NCBI GenBank assembly: GCA_012034865.1 | Contig: JAAUOM010000006.1 | Span: 1-64,000, forward strand | Source: Acaryochloris sp. CRU_2_0 | GTDB taxonomy: Bacteria > Cyanobacteriota > Cyanobacteriia > Thermosynechococcales > Thermosynechococcaceae | DNA: 64,000 nucleotides | Reading direction: 5' to 3' | Part shown: piece after piece, positions 37,510-46,963 of the stretch | Layout: the number at the start of each line of letters is the position of its first letter | How positions within the stretch are numbered: position 1 is the stretch's first letter | Program-made: the position numbers and the translations under genes | The notes under the pieces: generated by a model | The model's input: only the letters and a program-made list of their open reading frames with translations | Database searches by the model: none | Told to the model about the DNA's origin: nothing

Positions 37510-38007
37510 AGCGTCTTAAATTGGAACCCGTTTGTCTGCACTCCTTTCATCGTAAATCTTGTTTACCTTTCCTTGCAGGGCGAGATAACCCATGTCGCTT
37601 CCAGTAGGATGGAAAAAACAGATGCCAACAGAAATGACAAAATTCTCAAAACCTTTCGAGAATGATCATGGGATCTGTTGCGATCGCCTATGCTTTGGGT
37701 CAAGAGGCTGGGTAGCATAAAAGGATTGAGATCTTTGAACCTCAGCACAACGCCCGATAATCTGTTTAGATAGCCTCAACGGGCTTTGGTTCGGTATTTT
37801 CCTTTGAGAGAACCATACAACTTTAGGTCAGGATACTTTACAATCAGCAATACTGCCCTGGGCGCAACTAAACAAAGACTTTAAGATCGAAATCACAAGT
37901 CCTTATGGTTTTGCCCGTGTCTGCTACAAGGGCAGCAAAACTATCTGACAACCACCCCTTGGTGATTTGTATAACGTTTGTAGCACCTAAACCTTAGAGA
38001 ATCCAAG
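37510..38007. other. Intergenic leader of the EF-G gene
   Basis: 498 bases between divergent mutS2 and the EF-G paralogue, so it holds both promoters. A hairpin GTTTTGC/GCAAAAC at 37908-37941 (with a small bulge and a 15-20 base loop) lies about 67 bases before the EF-G start. No small gene is seen. The EF-G start has no strong Shine-Dalgarno sequence (AGAGAATCCAAG before ATG). Confidence 0.4.
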
Positions 38008-40095
38008 ATGAAAGACCTGACCCGCTATCGCAACATTGGTATCTTTGCCCACGTAGATGCCGGTAAAACCACTACAACAGAACGTATTTTGAAACTTACC
38101 GGTAAAATCCACAAGATTGGTGAAGTTCACGAAGGGGAGGCCACGACTGACTTTATGGAGCAGGAGCAGGAACGGGGGATTACCATCCAATCTGCTGCCA
38201 CCTCTTGCTTCTGGAAAGATCATCAACTCAACATTATTGATACACCTGGGCACGTCGATTTCACGATTGAGGTGTATCGTTCTCTCAAAGTTTTAGATGG
38301 GGGGATAGGGGTGTTTTGTGCTTCTGGGGGGGTAGAACCCCAGTCTGAAACCAACTGGCGCTACGCCAACGACTCCAAGGTGGCCCGGATTATCTACATC
38401 AACAAACTCGATCGCATGGGCGCTGACTTTTACCGTGTCGTTGACCAGATCGATAAAATTTTGGCGGCAAAGCCCTTGGTGATGACCCTGCCCATTGGTA
38501 CCGAGAACGACTTTGTGGGCGTGGTGGATTTACTGACAGAAAAAGCTTGGATCTGGGATGATTCCGATGATCCCATGAGCTATGAGATCAAAGAAGTGCC
38601 TGCCGATATGCAGGAGAATGTCGCCACCTATCGTGAGCAGTTGGTCGAAATGGCGGTCGAGCAAGACGATGATCTCATGGAAAAATATTTAGAAGGTGAA
38701 GAAATTAGCATTGATGACCTCAAGCGCTGTATTCGCAAGGGGACTCGTGACTTGGTCTTCTTTCCCACTTACTGTGGTTCCTCCTTTAAGAATAAGGGGG
38801 TGCAGTTGGTCCTAGATGCTGTGGTCGATTATTTGCCCAATCCCAAAGAAGTTAATCCTCAACCTGAAGTTGATCTCGAAGGCCACGAGACGGGTAAGTT
38901 TGCCATAGTTGATCCAAATAACCCTCTGCGGGCTTTGGCTTTCAAGATTATGGACGATCGCTTTGGCGCACTCACCTTTACCCGCATCTATTCTGGCAAA
39001 ATTGCCAAAGGGGATAACGTCCTCAATACCGCTACGGGTAAAACCGAACGGATTGGGCGTTTGGTAGAAATGCATGCAGATTCAAGAGAAGAAATTGATT
39101 CTGCCCAGGCGGGCGATATTGTTGCCATCGTCGGTCTCAAGAATGTGCAAACGGGTCATACCCTGTGTGATCCGAAACAGCCTGCTACCCTAGAACCCAT
39201 GGTCTTCCCTGATCCCGTCATTTCTGTGGCGATCGCACCTAAAAAGAAAGGGGGAGATGAAAAAATGGGGATGGCCCTCAGCAAAATGGTCCAAGAAGAT
39301 CCCTCCTTCCATGTGGTCACAGATGAAGAGAGTGGCGAAACCATCATTAAAGGCATGGGCGAACTCCATCTAGATATTAAGGTGGATATCCTCAAGCGCA
39401 CCCACGGTATTGAAGTGGAGGTGGGTAAACCCCAAGTGGCTTATCGAGAGTCGATTACCAAACGTCTCGAAGATAGCTACACCCACAAGAAACAATCCGG
39501 GGGGTCTGGTCAATACGGCAAGATTGACTACGTAATTGAACCGGGCGAACCGGGAATGGGCTTCCAGTTCGAGTCCAAGGTGACAGGGGGTAACGTGCCC
39601 CGTGAATATTGGCCTGCGGTGGAAAAAGGCTTTAATACCAGCTTGGATAAAGGCGTCCTCGCAGGGTATCCCTGTGTGGACTTAAAGGTAACGCTCACGG
39701 ACGGTGCCTACCATCCTGTCGATTCATCCGCCATTGCCTTTGAGATTGCCGCCAAAGCAGCCTATCGCCAGTCTGTGCCCAAGGCAGGCCCCCAACTCCT
39801 AGAACCCATTATGAAGGTGGATGCCTTTACCCCAGATGATCATGTGGGAGATGTGATTGGGGATCTCAATCGCCGTCGGGGCATGATTAAGGCTCAAGAC
39901 TCCAATCCCATGGGGGTGCGGGTGAAAGCGGATGTGCCCTTAAGTGAGATGTTTGGCTACATTGGTGACTTGCGTACCATGACCTCTGGTCGAGGTCAGT
40001 TCTCTATGGAATTCTCCCACTACGCCCCTTGTCCGATGAATGTGGCCGAAGAAGTCATTAAGGAAGCCAAAGAACGGCAAGAAGCAAAGGCATAA
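38008..40095 (+). CDS. Elongation factor G paralogue
   Basis: 695 residues, complete GTPase-to-domain V layout. G1 is [13 protein letters not shown]2 [10 protein letters not shown]3 DTPGHVDF, G4 NKLD. The sequence differs from the main cyanobacterial EF-G of the str operon: it starts [18 protein letters not shown] and has [18 protein letters not shown]. It resembles the second EF-G of Synechocystis (sll1098 type). It stands alone, not next to rpsL/rpsG/tuf. EF-G paralogues may serve ribosome recycling or stress translation; which applies here is unknown. Confidence 0.93.
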   Translation: MKDLTRYRNIGIFAHVDAGKTTTTERILKLTGKIHKIGEVHEGEATTDFMEQEQERGITIQSAATSCFWKDHQLNIIDTPGHVDFTIEVYRSLKVLDGGIGVFCASGGVEPQSETNWRYANDSKVARIIYINKLDRMGADFYRVVDQIDKILAAKPLVMTLPIGTENDFVGVVDLLTEKAWIWDDSDDPMSYEIKEVPADMQENVATYREQLVEMAVEQDDDLMEKYLEGEEISIDDLKRCIRKGTRDLVFFPTYCGSSFKNKGVQLVLDAVVDYLPNPKEVNPQPEVDLEGHETGKFAIVDPNNPLRALAFKIMDDRFGALTFTRIYSGKIAKGDNVLNTATGKTERIGRLVEMHADSREEIDSAQAGDIVAIVGLKNVQTGHTLCDPKQPATLEPMVFPDPVISVAIAPKKKGGDEKMGMALSKMVQEDPSFHVVTDEESGETIIKGMGELHLDIKVDILKRTHGIEVEVGKPQVAYRESITKRLEDSYTHKKQSGGSGQYGKIDYVIEPGEPGMGFQFESKVTGGNVPREYWPAVEKGFNTSLDKGVLAGYPCVDLKVTLTDGAYHPVDSSAIAFEIAAKAAYRQSVPKAGPQLLEPIMKVDAFTPDDHVGDVIGDLNRRRGMIKAQDSNPMGVRVKADVPLSEMFGYIGDLRTMTSGRGQFSMEFSHYAPCPMNVAEEVIKEAKERQEAKA

Positions 40096-40149
40096 GCCTT
40101 GGACTTTGCTGCGCCACCATGAGTCACCCCCTCTCTTTTTTAGAAACCC

Positions 40150-40866
40150 CTAGGTCGTCCAGGCCGGATGAGACAGTAGCGCATTGAGTACCTGAACCCC
40201 TCTAAGCTGGTTGGAGAGGGGGAGGTGACCTTTAGGGGCACTCAGATTCCAGGTAAACTCATGGGGATATCGCGTCCAATTGCGACCGGATCGCCAGTGA
40301 ATTTTGGGCCAGAGAGCCTCCCAATTCTTGCCAACGCTTAGCCATAGTTGTCGCTGCACACTATAGCCAAACTTCCCCTCGGAGTGAGCCAACCACAACT
40401 GGTTGATCGTGTGCAGATCCGTAATCGGATATTGTTCAACTTCCGTAAAATAGATCCATTTGCGGTTAACCGCCGTCGGACCGGATAGCTCACAGAGTTT
40501 TTTCAAGGTCAGGGCATCCGCTGATTGGAACTCCTGTTGCGCCAGTAAGCGTTGCAGGGGCAAATAATCAATACCCTGCTCAGAGTTAAGGGGAATCACC
40601 CCTTGCTCAAAATGCTGCTGTAAAAAGGCTTGCACGTCTGGTGCTTGGGTCTTGAATAGCAACTCGTAACAGCGGCCATCCAGACAATTAGGAGGCACCG
40701 ATTGCTGTTGCCGAGACAACAAAAAGTTCTGCAAGATCTGGTAACCTGCTTCCTCCCAGGCCAAGAGATTTGGCATCACCTGTAACTGGGTTTTCTCAGA
40801 TCCAGAGTTGAGTTGGGACTCCAACTCAGAGATATCGGAAGTTTGTGGTTGAGCAGATGCGTCCAT
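40150..40866 (-). CDS. gun4: GUN4, magnesium chelatase regulator
   Basis: 238 residues. GUN4 binds protoporphyrin IX and Mg-protoporphyrin and stimulates Mg-chelatase for chlorophyll synthesis. The N-terminal helical bundle (1-85) is followed by the GUN4 core: GIDYLPLQRLLAQQEFQSAD, TEVEQYPITDLHTINQLW, GKFGYSVQRQLWLSVGKNWE and GHLPLSNQLRGVQVLNALL. These match Synechocystis Gun4 closely. The core tail is present but lacks the C-terminal QYGW-type end. The gene lies 36 bases downstream of the cyclase gene on the same strand. Confidence 0.93.
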   Translation of the reverse strand: MDASAQPQTSDISELESQLNSGSEKTQLQVMPNLLAWEEAGYQILQNFLLSRQQQSVPPNCLDGRCYELLFKTQAPDVQAFLQQHFEQGVIPLNSEQGIDYLPLQRLLAQQEFQSADALTLKKLCELSGPTAVNRKWIYFTEVEQYPITDLHTINQLWLAHSEGKFGYSVQRQLWLSVGKNWEALWPKIHWRSGRNWTRYPHEFTWNLSAPKGHLPLSNQLRGVQVLNALLSHPAWTT

Positions 40867-40902
40867 AGACTCGTCGGCGAATGTGTCCTGTATCCTAAGC
40901 TA

Positions 40903-42207
40903 TCAAAAATCTTCCCATGGGATTGCCGCCAGTACCCGATAAACCTCAACTTGTTCGGCTTTGCCTTTGAGGGGTAGTGTGCCCCAATTCTCTACTGCAT
41001 AACGATTGTGCAAATAATCTAGGGTGGCTTTGGCAATTAATATCCGACAAGGGCTAGGTTGACGATCCTTGTCCAAGCTTTCTAAGCGGGATGCTGTATT
41101 CACACTATCCCCAATGACGCCGTACTCTAAACGGGTTTTACTGCCTAAACTCCCCACCACTACTGGCCCCGTAAAGATGCCAGCCCGCATCTTTACGGCG
41201 GGTAAATCATCTTGGAGCCATTGTTGATTGAGTTGGTCTAAGCGCTCTCCCATTTCTAGGGCACAGGCTACGGCATTTTGAGCATCTTGGGCGATCGCAG
41301 CTTGATCGGCATGGGCGATCGGTACGCCAAAGACAGCCATTACCCCATCTCCGGTGAATTTATTGATCACCCCATGATAGTGTTGGACGCTTTGGGTCAT
41401 CGCTTCTAGATATTCATTCAGCCAGACCAACAGGCGTTCGGGAGAAAGCTTTTCGGAAACGCTACTAAACCCCTGCAAGTCTGTAAACAGCAATGTGGCC
41501 GTCAATTTCTGACCCGTAAGTTTACCATCTTCTAAAAGTTCATTGCGGCGTTGCCATAGGGTTTCGGCAATTTCTGGGGAGGTACTTTGCCCCAACAACT
41601 GCATCACCATTTGTTGTTGGCGTTGGGCTTGTTGGGTATTGTAAATTACCCTACTCCCCGTTGCCCCCACAAAGGCCAGGAAGGGCGGCACCAAGGGAAT
41701 CCAAACTTGGTACAAGAAGAGAACCCGACAAACCCCATACAAAAGAGCAAGGGCAATGCCACTGCCCAGAGCCAAACCCATCGGCTGGCGAATCTTCCAG
41801 GCTAACAGGCTACCCGTTATCGCCCAACCGATAATCCAGATCATTTCCCCAGGTTCTGACCAAACGGAGATTAAAGGGCGGGTTCCTGTGGCAGCATCCA
41901 GGATCTGACTGACCATCTGGGCATGGACAACAACCCCCGGCATAGTTTGGCGATCCGTCAAGCTGGCACTATAGGGAGTATGAAATAAATCTTTACCACT
42001 TTCGGCAGTCGTGCCAATGATCACGATTCGGTTCTTAATTTGCTGGGGATTGACCTTATTCATGAGTACTTGGGTCAGACTCACTTGGGCGACGCTGTTG
42101 TGGGCAGACCGATAATTCATGAGGATTTGATAGCCCCTAGTGTCGGCGTTGACATAGCCACCATCATTCCTTTGTAAAGGCCAAAACACGGTGGATCCGA
42201 TTTGCAA
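40903..42207 (-). CDS. CHASE2-adenylate cyclase, C-terminal part (frameshifted)
   Basis: 434 residues in this frame. The end of the CHASE2 sensor (IKNRIVIIGTTAESGKDLFHTPYS), three membrane segments (about 115-190), then a class III nucleotide cyclase domain. The cyclase has TLLFTDLQGFSSVSEKL with metal-binding Asp, NKFTGDGVMAVFG with the second Asp, and LEYGVIGDSVNTASRLE. The frame is open upstream of the listed start (QSQRLQIGSTVFW) and joins the N-terminal CHASE2 half (42117-42878) after one lost base, so the start at 42207 is probably not real. It would make cAMP in response to an extracytoplasmic signal. Confidence 0.88.
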   Translation of the reverse strand: MQIGSTVFWPLQRNDGGYVNADTRGYQILMNYRSAHNSVAQVSLTQVLMNKVNPQQIKNRIVIIGTTAESGKDLFHTPYSASLTDRQTMPGVVVHAQMVSQILDAATGTRPLISVWSEPGEMIWIIGWAITGSLLAWKIRQPMGLALGSGIALALLYGVCRVLFLYQVWIPLVPPFLAFVGATGSRVIYNTQQAQRQQQMVMQLLGQSTSPEIAETLWQRRNELLEDGKLTGQKLTATLLFTDLQGFSSVSEKLSPERLLVWLNEYLEAMTQSVQHYHGVINKFTGDGVMAVFGVPIAHADQAAIAQDAQNAVACALEMGERLDQLNQQWLQDDLPAVKMRAGIFTGPVVVGSLGSKTRLEYGVIGDSVNTASRLESLDKDRQPSPCRILIAKATLDYLHNRYAVENWGTLPLKGKAEQVEVYRVLAAIPWEDF

Positions 42208-42878
42208 ACGTTGGGATTGACTGAGCTGGGTGCATCTTCAATCCCCTTATCCTTGAGGTAACGCAGAGCCATCCGCAGGGAAAAAGAGGGGAAATATTCG
42301 CCTTGATAGAGCAAATTACGCCGAATAATGCCGCCAGAGTCCACTACCACATCATTAAAGCCCACCTGTGCCTCAGCGATGCCAGCGGGGGCAGGAATAG
42401 TCACTTCCTCCGCAGAGCCGAATTTGGTAATGGCAATCAGTCGATCGGAGCTTTGTAACTGAGCCATCAATTCTGCATGTCCTGAGGTATCGGTGGGATC
42501 TTGCATATTGACAACGGGTAAATTCCGCCACAGATCCAAGCCAATTACTTTGGGCTGGTGCCTTTGCAATTTTTGCACAAGGGTAGACAGCACTCGATCG
42601 GAAATAGGCCATTGCCCCAGGCGGTGAATATCTGCTTCGGTAATCCCCACAACTAATAACCGTGGATCGGCTCCCAAATCTGGCTGGGATTGCACAAAGT
42701 GGTCATAGGTTGCCAGCTCTAGGGCTTGCAACCCCTCAAATCGCAGGAAACCAATTTGCCAGCGGGTCACTTGCCGCAGGCTCAAGATTAATCCACTGAC
42801 TGCGAGACCCGTCAAAGTTGCGATCGCCCACTCCGGCAAACGGGATCGAAAATGAGAAAGCAAAGAAGACAAGATCAC
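42117..42878 (-). CDS. CHASE2-adenylate cyclase, N-terminal part (frameshifted)
   Basis: 253 residues as read. An N-terminal membrane segment (about 18-34) is followed by the CHASE2 sensor (LELATYDHFVQSQPDLGADP ... LLVVGITEADIHRLGQWPIS ... VIGLDLWRN). After RYLKDKGIEDAP the frame goes off: the last 40 residues (CKSDPPCFGLYKG) are out-of-frame. One extra base near 42228-42230 (three G on the plus strand; four would do) gives EDAPQLSQSQRLQIGSTV, continuous with 40903-42207. The whole protein would be about 700 residues. Confidence 0.85.
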   Translation of the reverse strand: MILSSLLSHFRSRLPEWAIATLTGLAVSGLILSLRQVTRWQIGFLRFEGLQALELATYDHFVQSQPDLGADPRLLVVGITEADIHRLGQWPISDRVLSTLVQKLQRHQPKVIGLDLWRNLPVVNMQDPTDTSGHAELMAQLQSSDRLIAITKFGSAEEVTIPAPAGIAEAQVGFNDVVVDSGGIIRRNLLYQGEYFPSFSLRMALRYLKDKGIEDAPSSVNPNVCKSDPPCFGLYKGMMVAMSTPTLGAIKSS

Positions 42879-42947
42879 CCCAAAAACTTGTGATTGCGCT
42901 ATGAGTATATTGTAAAAACTTAGTGAGAGTGTACTAAATCAATTACT

Positions 42948-43457
42948 ATGGCAGATTATCTGGTGGCGACGTTAGGCGATCGCATTCAAGCCGAGGCCGT
43001 TTACGTGGCTTTGCAAAAGGCAGGTTTGCCAGAGTCCAATCTCAGTATTTTTGGGACAGGGTACAAAACCAGTGAAGCTTGCGATCGCTTTGACCCAGCC
43101 CTCATTGCCCAAAATCAAGTCAAACGCATGATGTTTTTTCTCCTACCCCTAGGATGTTTAGGCGGCGTCATTTTCTACCAATCGATACGTCTTGACGTGC
43201 TTCCTGGACTAGGAAGAATCGTTAACAGCGTGATGGGTGGCCTGCTGGGGGCAACCGCTGGTGCCCTAGGCGGTTTTATCACAGGAGGAGGCTTAAAAGT
43301 GAGGCTGGATAAAACCGTTCCCTATGCCCAGCAACTCCAGTCTGGTAAATATTTGGTAGTTGTCCAAGATGCCGATAATCTGAAAATGCGTCAGGCCAAT
43401 CGGACGTTAATGACCCTTAATATTGACAAGGTCGCCTTTTATGAGCGTCCAGATTAA
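42948..43457 (+). CDS. Conserved membrane protein of unknown function
   Basis: 169 residues. The N-terminal region (1-60) looks like the alpha/beta domain of general-stress 17M-type proteins (VATLGDRIQAEAVYVALQKA). Two hydrophobic segments follow: 64-82 (MMFFLLPLGCLGGVIFYQ) and a Gly-rich one at 95-122 (GGLLGATAGALGGFITGGG), a glycine-zipper pattern. A C-terminal hydrophilic strand-rich part ends the protein. Similar proteins occur in many cyanobacteria. Divergent from the cyclase gene (69 bases). Confidence 0.75.
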   Translation: MADYLVATLGDRIQAEAVYVALQKAGLPESNLSIFGTGYKTSEACDRFDPALIAQNQVKRMMFFLLPLGCLGGVIFYQSIRLDVLPGLGRIVNSVMGGLLGATAGALGGFITGGGLKVRLDKTVPYAQQLQSGKYLVVVQDADNLKMRQANRTLMTLNIDKVAFYERPD

Positions 43458-43810
43458 GGGGCTGCGTTGCTGTTTAATGAGGCGATAAGGTTATTCAACG
43501 GGCTATTGAGTCAACCTTAGACTCTCTAGGAATGTCATGCGTACATAACAAAGAGGTTGTTTCATTTGCACCCTGCTATCTCTGGCTGCATCCATCATCT
43601 TTGCGGGTGAGTAGCTGGATTTTGAACGTTTCAATTTTATGTTTTCTTGCGTTTTATTAAAATCATTAGCAACTTTGTTTTTTGACTATTATTTTGGATT
43701 GATCCTGTCTTTTTATTTTTTTGCTACAATGCCAATATATTAAAAGGTTATTTACTTAGATTTAATTAATATCCTGCTGATCTATTATTGAAAATTCTAG
43801 AATTATTTGT
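43458..43810. other. AT-rich intergenic region, promoter of the LabA-like gene
   Basis: 353 bases, strongly AT-rich from 43620 onward. A TACAAT at 43725-43730, 81 bases before the ATG, is a plausible -10 box. The nearest -35-like TTGATC (43699-43704) is 20 bases away, longer than ideal. No small gene or strong hairpin is seen. Confidence 0.4.
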
Positions 43811-44329
43811 ATGCAATCTGTGGTTAATCGAACTTCCATCTTTGTCGATGGAAACAATATGTTTTATGCTCAACAAAAAAATGGTTGGTTCTTTGACCCT
43901 CGACGTATTTTAGATTACTTCACTCATCAGTCTGATGTCAGATTAATTAATGCCTTTTGGTATACAGGCTTAAAAGATCCTCAAGATCAAAGGGGTTTTC
44001 GAGATGCCTTAATTAGTCTGGGCTATACCGTTCGCCATAAAATTCTCAAAGAATATTATGATGATTCCTCGGGTCGGTATTCCCAAAAAGCGAATCTAGA
44101 CATTGAAATTGTAGTAGATATGTTCAATACCGTTGACCAATATAACTGTGCAATTCTATTGAGCGGCGATGGCGACTTTGAACGGGCAATTGAGCTTTTG
44201 CGGTCTAAAAATACCCATATTACTGTTGTTTCTACAGAAGGAATGATTGCCCGAGAATTACGCAACGCAACGGATCAGTACATTGATCTAAATGATATTC
44301 GCGATCGCATTGAAAAATTTGACCCTTAA
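43811..44329 (+). CDS. LabA-like NYN-domain protein
   Basis: 172 residues, a PIN-like NYN (DUF88) domain. Acidic active-site positions are seen in SIFVDGNNMFYAQ, NLDIEIVVDMFN and LLSGDGDFERAIELL. It belongs to the LabA/LabB-type cyanobacterial proteins, of which LabA acts in circadian output; a putative RNase role is inferred from the fold. Start ATG 43811 fits. Length is slightly short, as only the NYN core is present. Confidence 0.85.
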   Translation: MQSVVNRTSIFVDGNNMFYAQQKNGWFFDPRRILDYFTHQSDVRLINAFWYTGLKDPQDQRGFRDALISLGYTVRHKILKEYYDDSSGRYSQKANLDIEIVVDMFNTVDQYNCAILLSGDGDFERAIELLRSKNTHITVVSTEGMIARELRNATDQYIDLNDIRDRIEKFDP

Positions 44330-44426
44330 GGATCATAGATTGAATGTAGGGACTTCCAGTAACGTAAACCTGCCTGGGAACACAGAGCATCAAAAGCCAA
44401 TCTAAAATGGTGGAGAAGGACTCCAG

Positions 44427-44432
44427 TATAAT
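44427..44432 (+). promoter_or_regulatory. Possible -10 box for the DUF928 gene
   Basis: TATAAT 114 bases before the DUF928 start. The -35 position (44404-44409) reads AAAATG, which is weak. Supported only by the hexamer and its intergenic position. Confidence 0.3.
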
Positions 44433-44545
44433 GCTTCCCAGCTACGTGGCTTTTAACTTGCCCTGAGGATGGAAGCTTGTCCATTGCCGTTTCTCTATGG
44501 CTTTGCTGGTGTTGATGATGGTCTCAAGAGGTTTGAGGAAACGGT

Positions 44546-45268
44546 ATGTTTGGGTTATTGTCTTTTAAAGAGTCATGGTGGGTCAAAGGGATTGCGATCG
44601 CAGCCATCACCAGCATCGGCTTACAAAGCCTGCCCAGTTGGGCCGCTTTTAATCCAGGCGGAACCGTAGGTAAACCGGGCAATCGGCGAGGGCTGGCAAC
44701 CCGAGGCGGAGAATGCAAAGCCAGTGGAACGCCCACCCTCACAACATTAGTACCCAAGAATAATGTGGGATTATCGGCCTCAGCCACGCCGACCTTTTAC
44801 TGGTTTGTCCCCAAAAATACTTATCAGTATGTCAACTTCGCCCTCTATAAAGTAGATGCCCAGGACAATCCGACGGAAACCCTTTACTCTACCTTGATGC
44901 AGATATCGGGACAGTCGGGACTAGCCAATCTCACCCTCCCCAACCAGCCCAGCATTCAACCTCTACAGGCGGGCGTCAGCTATCGCTGGATCATTAAACT
45001 TAGGTGCTCCTTACAGGATCGACGCGGTTTGGCAGCGATGGGTTGGGTGACCTATAGACCACCCAGCTCAGCCTTAGCCAATCAATTGGCGATCGCCTCC
45101 CCCGCCAACAAGCATAATCTCTACGCCGAGGCCGGATATTGGTATGACGCGGTCACAGAATTGGCGGCTCAGAAACAGGCAAAGCCCCGTGACCCGAAAG
45201 TTCAGCAAGCATGGCAGGCATTAATGGGATCTGAATATGTGCAACTCAATGAGATTGCGGCTCAATAA
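44546..45268 (+). CDS. DUF928-family exported protein
   Basis: 240 residues with a signal peptide (about 12-32, ending PSWAAF). The DUF928 pattern is clear: GKPGNRRGLATRGGEC, LVPKNNVGLSASATPTFYWFVP, a Cys in IIKLRCSLQDR, GWVTYR and the C-terminal AEAGYWYDAVTELA. A Shine-Dalgarno-like GAGGAAAC precedes the ATG. DUF928 proteins are common in cyanobacteria, often near CHAT or filamentous-haemagglutinin-like genes; no such neighbours are here. Function unknown. Confidence 0.88.
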   Translation: MFGLLSFKESWWVKGIAIAAITSIGLQSLPSWAAFNPGGTVGKPGNRRGLATRGGECKASGTPTLTTLVPKNNVGLSASATPTFYWFVPKNTYQYVNFALYKVDAQDNPTETLYSTLMQISGQSGLANLTLPNQPSIQPLQAGVSYRWIIKLRCSLQDRRGLAAMGWVTYRPPSSALANQLAIASPANKHNLYAEAGYWYDAVTELAAQKQAKPRDPKVQQAWQALMGSEYVQLNEIAAQ

Positions 45269-45335
45269 TACCCATTCTCGAAGATCAAGCCACAAATTAT
45301 TCCCTATTGATGCACTCACTTAATGCTATTAGGCT

Positions 45336-45572
45336 ATGAGATTTTGGAAAGGATTTTTCGCCAGCCTGATTTCGCCGGAGGTGACTCCCAGTGCCTTTAA
45401 GGTGGCTGTGGTTGTGGGTTCAGTCCTGTTTATCATCAACCACGGGAAAGCTTTGATGACTGGACAGATGAATGGCGATCGCTGGTTTTCGGTGGCGCTG
45501 ACCTACGTGGTTCCCTATTTGGTCAATGCTCACGGGCAGTACGTCGCCAAAAATAGGCGCAAACGGAACTGA
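45336..45572 (+). CDS. NrtS-like nitrate/nitrite transporter subunit
   Basis: 78 residues with two membrane segments (about 22-38, VAVVVGSVLFIINHGKA, and 50-66, FSVALTYVVPYLVNAHGQ). The pattern VxxxLxxINHG ... LTYxVPYxVN matches NrtS, the small nitrate/nitrite transporter described in marine cyanobacteria. Family members can be one or two subunits; only one gene is present here. No nitrate-assimilation gene is adjacent. Too short for certainty. Confidence 0.7.
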   Translation: MRFWKGFFASLISPEVTPSAFKVAVVVGSVLFIINHGKALMTGQMNGDRWFSVALTYVVPYLVNAHGQYVAKNRRKRN

Positions 45573-45611
45573 ATGTGCCATTAATGCAGATAGAAAAGGG
45601 TAATATCCCAG

Positions 45612-45938
45612 CTAAAGTGACTTTTGAATACTGTCTGAGTAAAGTTTTTTGGGTTTTAGTCCCACAATGCGATCGATGAGCTGATCTCCCTTAAACAGCA
45701 CCACCGTTGGCACACTGCGAACTCCAAGCTCTACGGCCAACTCAGGATCTTCAGTCATATCCACCTCAACTAGATGAAAGCTGCCCTGATGGTCAATTGC
45801 AAGCTGCTCTAATACTGGCTTGAGTGTTGCACAAGATCCGCAGTGTGGGGCACCCACTTCAACCAGAATCAGCTTGTCTGAGCTATGTCTCAACTGCTCA
45901 AAGGCAGAACTGCCTTGAAACGTGGTTTGGTCTAACAT
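45612..45938 (-). CDS. Thioredoxin
   Basis: 108 residues, no signal peptide, so cytoplasmic. The active site is GAPHCGSCATLKP (Cys33, Cys36), with His replacing the usual Trp and Ser the usual Pro of WCGPC. The cis-Pro is in VRSVPTVVLF. This non-classical active site should change the redox potential. It is the last gene of a five-gene minus-strand operon and is the likely partner of the reductase just upstream (58-base gap). Confidence 0.9.
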   Translation of the reverse strand: MLDQTTFQGSSAFEQLRHSSDKLILVEVGAPHCGSCATLKPVLEQLAIDHQGSFHLVEVDMTEDPELAVELGVRSVPTVVLFKGDQLIDRIVGLKPKKLYSDSIQKSL

Positions 45939-45996
45939 CGCTAAAATTCCTCGTCAGCATATAGATACAATCATTTCCTCTTCCAGATGCTTCTGC

Positions 45997-46956
45997 TCAG
46001 GCTGCAAAACTGAAGGCATTGGCTTGCTCCGCCAGCCAGCGTTCCGCTTCCAAGGCCGCCATGCATCCAGTTCCGGCGGCGGTGATGGCTTGGCGATACA
46101 GGTGATCTTGCACATCACCTGCGGCCCAGACCCCAGCAATATTGGTGGCTGTTGATTTGCCTGTCGTTTTGATATAACCTTGCGAATCTAAAGCCAGTTG
46201 TCCCTCAAAGAGCCGCGTATTGGGGCGATGACCGATCGCATAAAATAACCCGTTCACCTTCAGTTCAGATATAGCACCTGTGATTTGGTCTTGAAGCTGA
46301 ATCTGCTGAAGCACTTCATCGCCATGGGCGCTAATGGGTAATACCTGCCAGTGAATTTGAATTTTGCTGTGGTTCAAAACTCGGCTCTGCATGGTTTTGG
46401 AGGCTCGAAGGCGATCGCTACGAACCAGTAAATGCACCTGACTGGCATACTTGGTTAGATACAGCGCCTCCTCCGCAGCGGAATCACCGCCACCCACCAC
46501 CGCAATTTCAACATTGTGAAACAGCGGATTTGTACCATCACAAATGGCACAGGCAGAGATGCCATTGTTCCAAAACCGTTCCTCGCCCGGTAAGTGTAGC
46601 CGCTTTGCCGTTGCGCCCGTACAGACAATGACTGCATGGGTGTACATAATCAGATCCGTAGTTGCGATCCTAAACGGACGCTCCTGAAAATCTACCGCAA
46701 TCACGTCATCCGTGATTACCTGGGTGCCCCAACGAAGAGCCTGCTGCCGCATCTGTTGCATGAGTACTGGCCCTTGAATCCCCTCGGCAAACCCAGGAAA
46801 ATTCTCCACATCTGTCGTTGTCATCAACTGCCCCCCCGGACTCCCACCCGCCTCAAACCCCTCAAACAAAATGGGCTTAAGTTGAGCGCGTCCGGCATAA
46901 ATGGCAGCCGTATAGCCCGCAGGCCCAGACCCAATAATGACCAACTGCTCCATCAT
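45997..46956 (-). CDS. trxB: NADPH-dependent thioredoxin reductase
   Basis: 319 residues. FAD-binding motif IIGSGPAGYTAAIYAG at the start, redox-active Cys136-x-x-Cys139 (SACAICDG), NADPH motif VVGGGDSAAEEALYL, and the C-terminal FAD block GVWAAGDVQDHLYRQ. It transfers electrons from NADPH to thioredoxin. In most photosynthetic cells ferredoxin-dependent enzymes share this role. It starts 7 bases after the stop of the CcdA gene. Confidence 0.95.
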   Translation of the reverse strand: MMEQLVIIGSGPAGYTAAIYAGRAQLKPILFEGFEAGGSPGGQLMTTTDVENFPGFAEGIQGPVLMQQMRQQALRWGTQVITDDVIAVDFQERPFRIATTDLIMYTHAVIVCTGATAKRLHLPGEERFWNNGISACAICDGTNPLFHNVEIAVVGGGDSAAEEALYLTKYASQVHLLVRSDRLRASKTMQSRVLNHSKIQIHWQVLPISAHGDEVLQQIQLQDQITGAISELKVNGLFYAIGHRPNTRLFEGQLALDSQGYIKTTGKSTATNIAGVWAAGDVQDHLYRQAITAAGTGCMAALEAERWLAEQANAFSFAA

Positions 46957-46963
46957 GGCTCAC

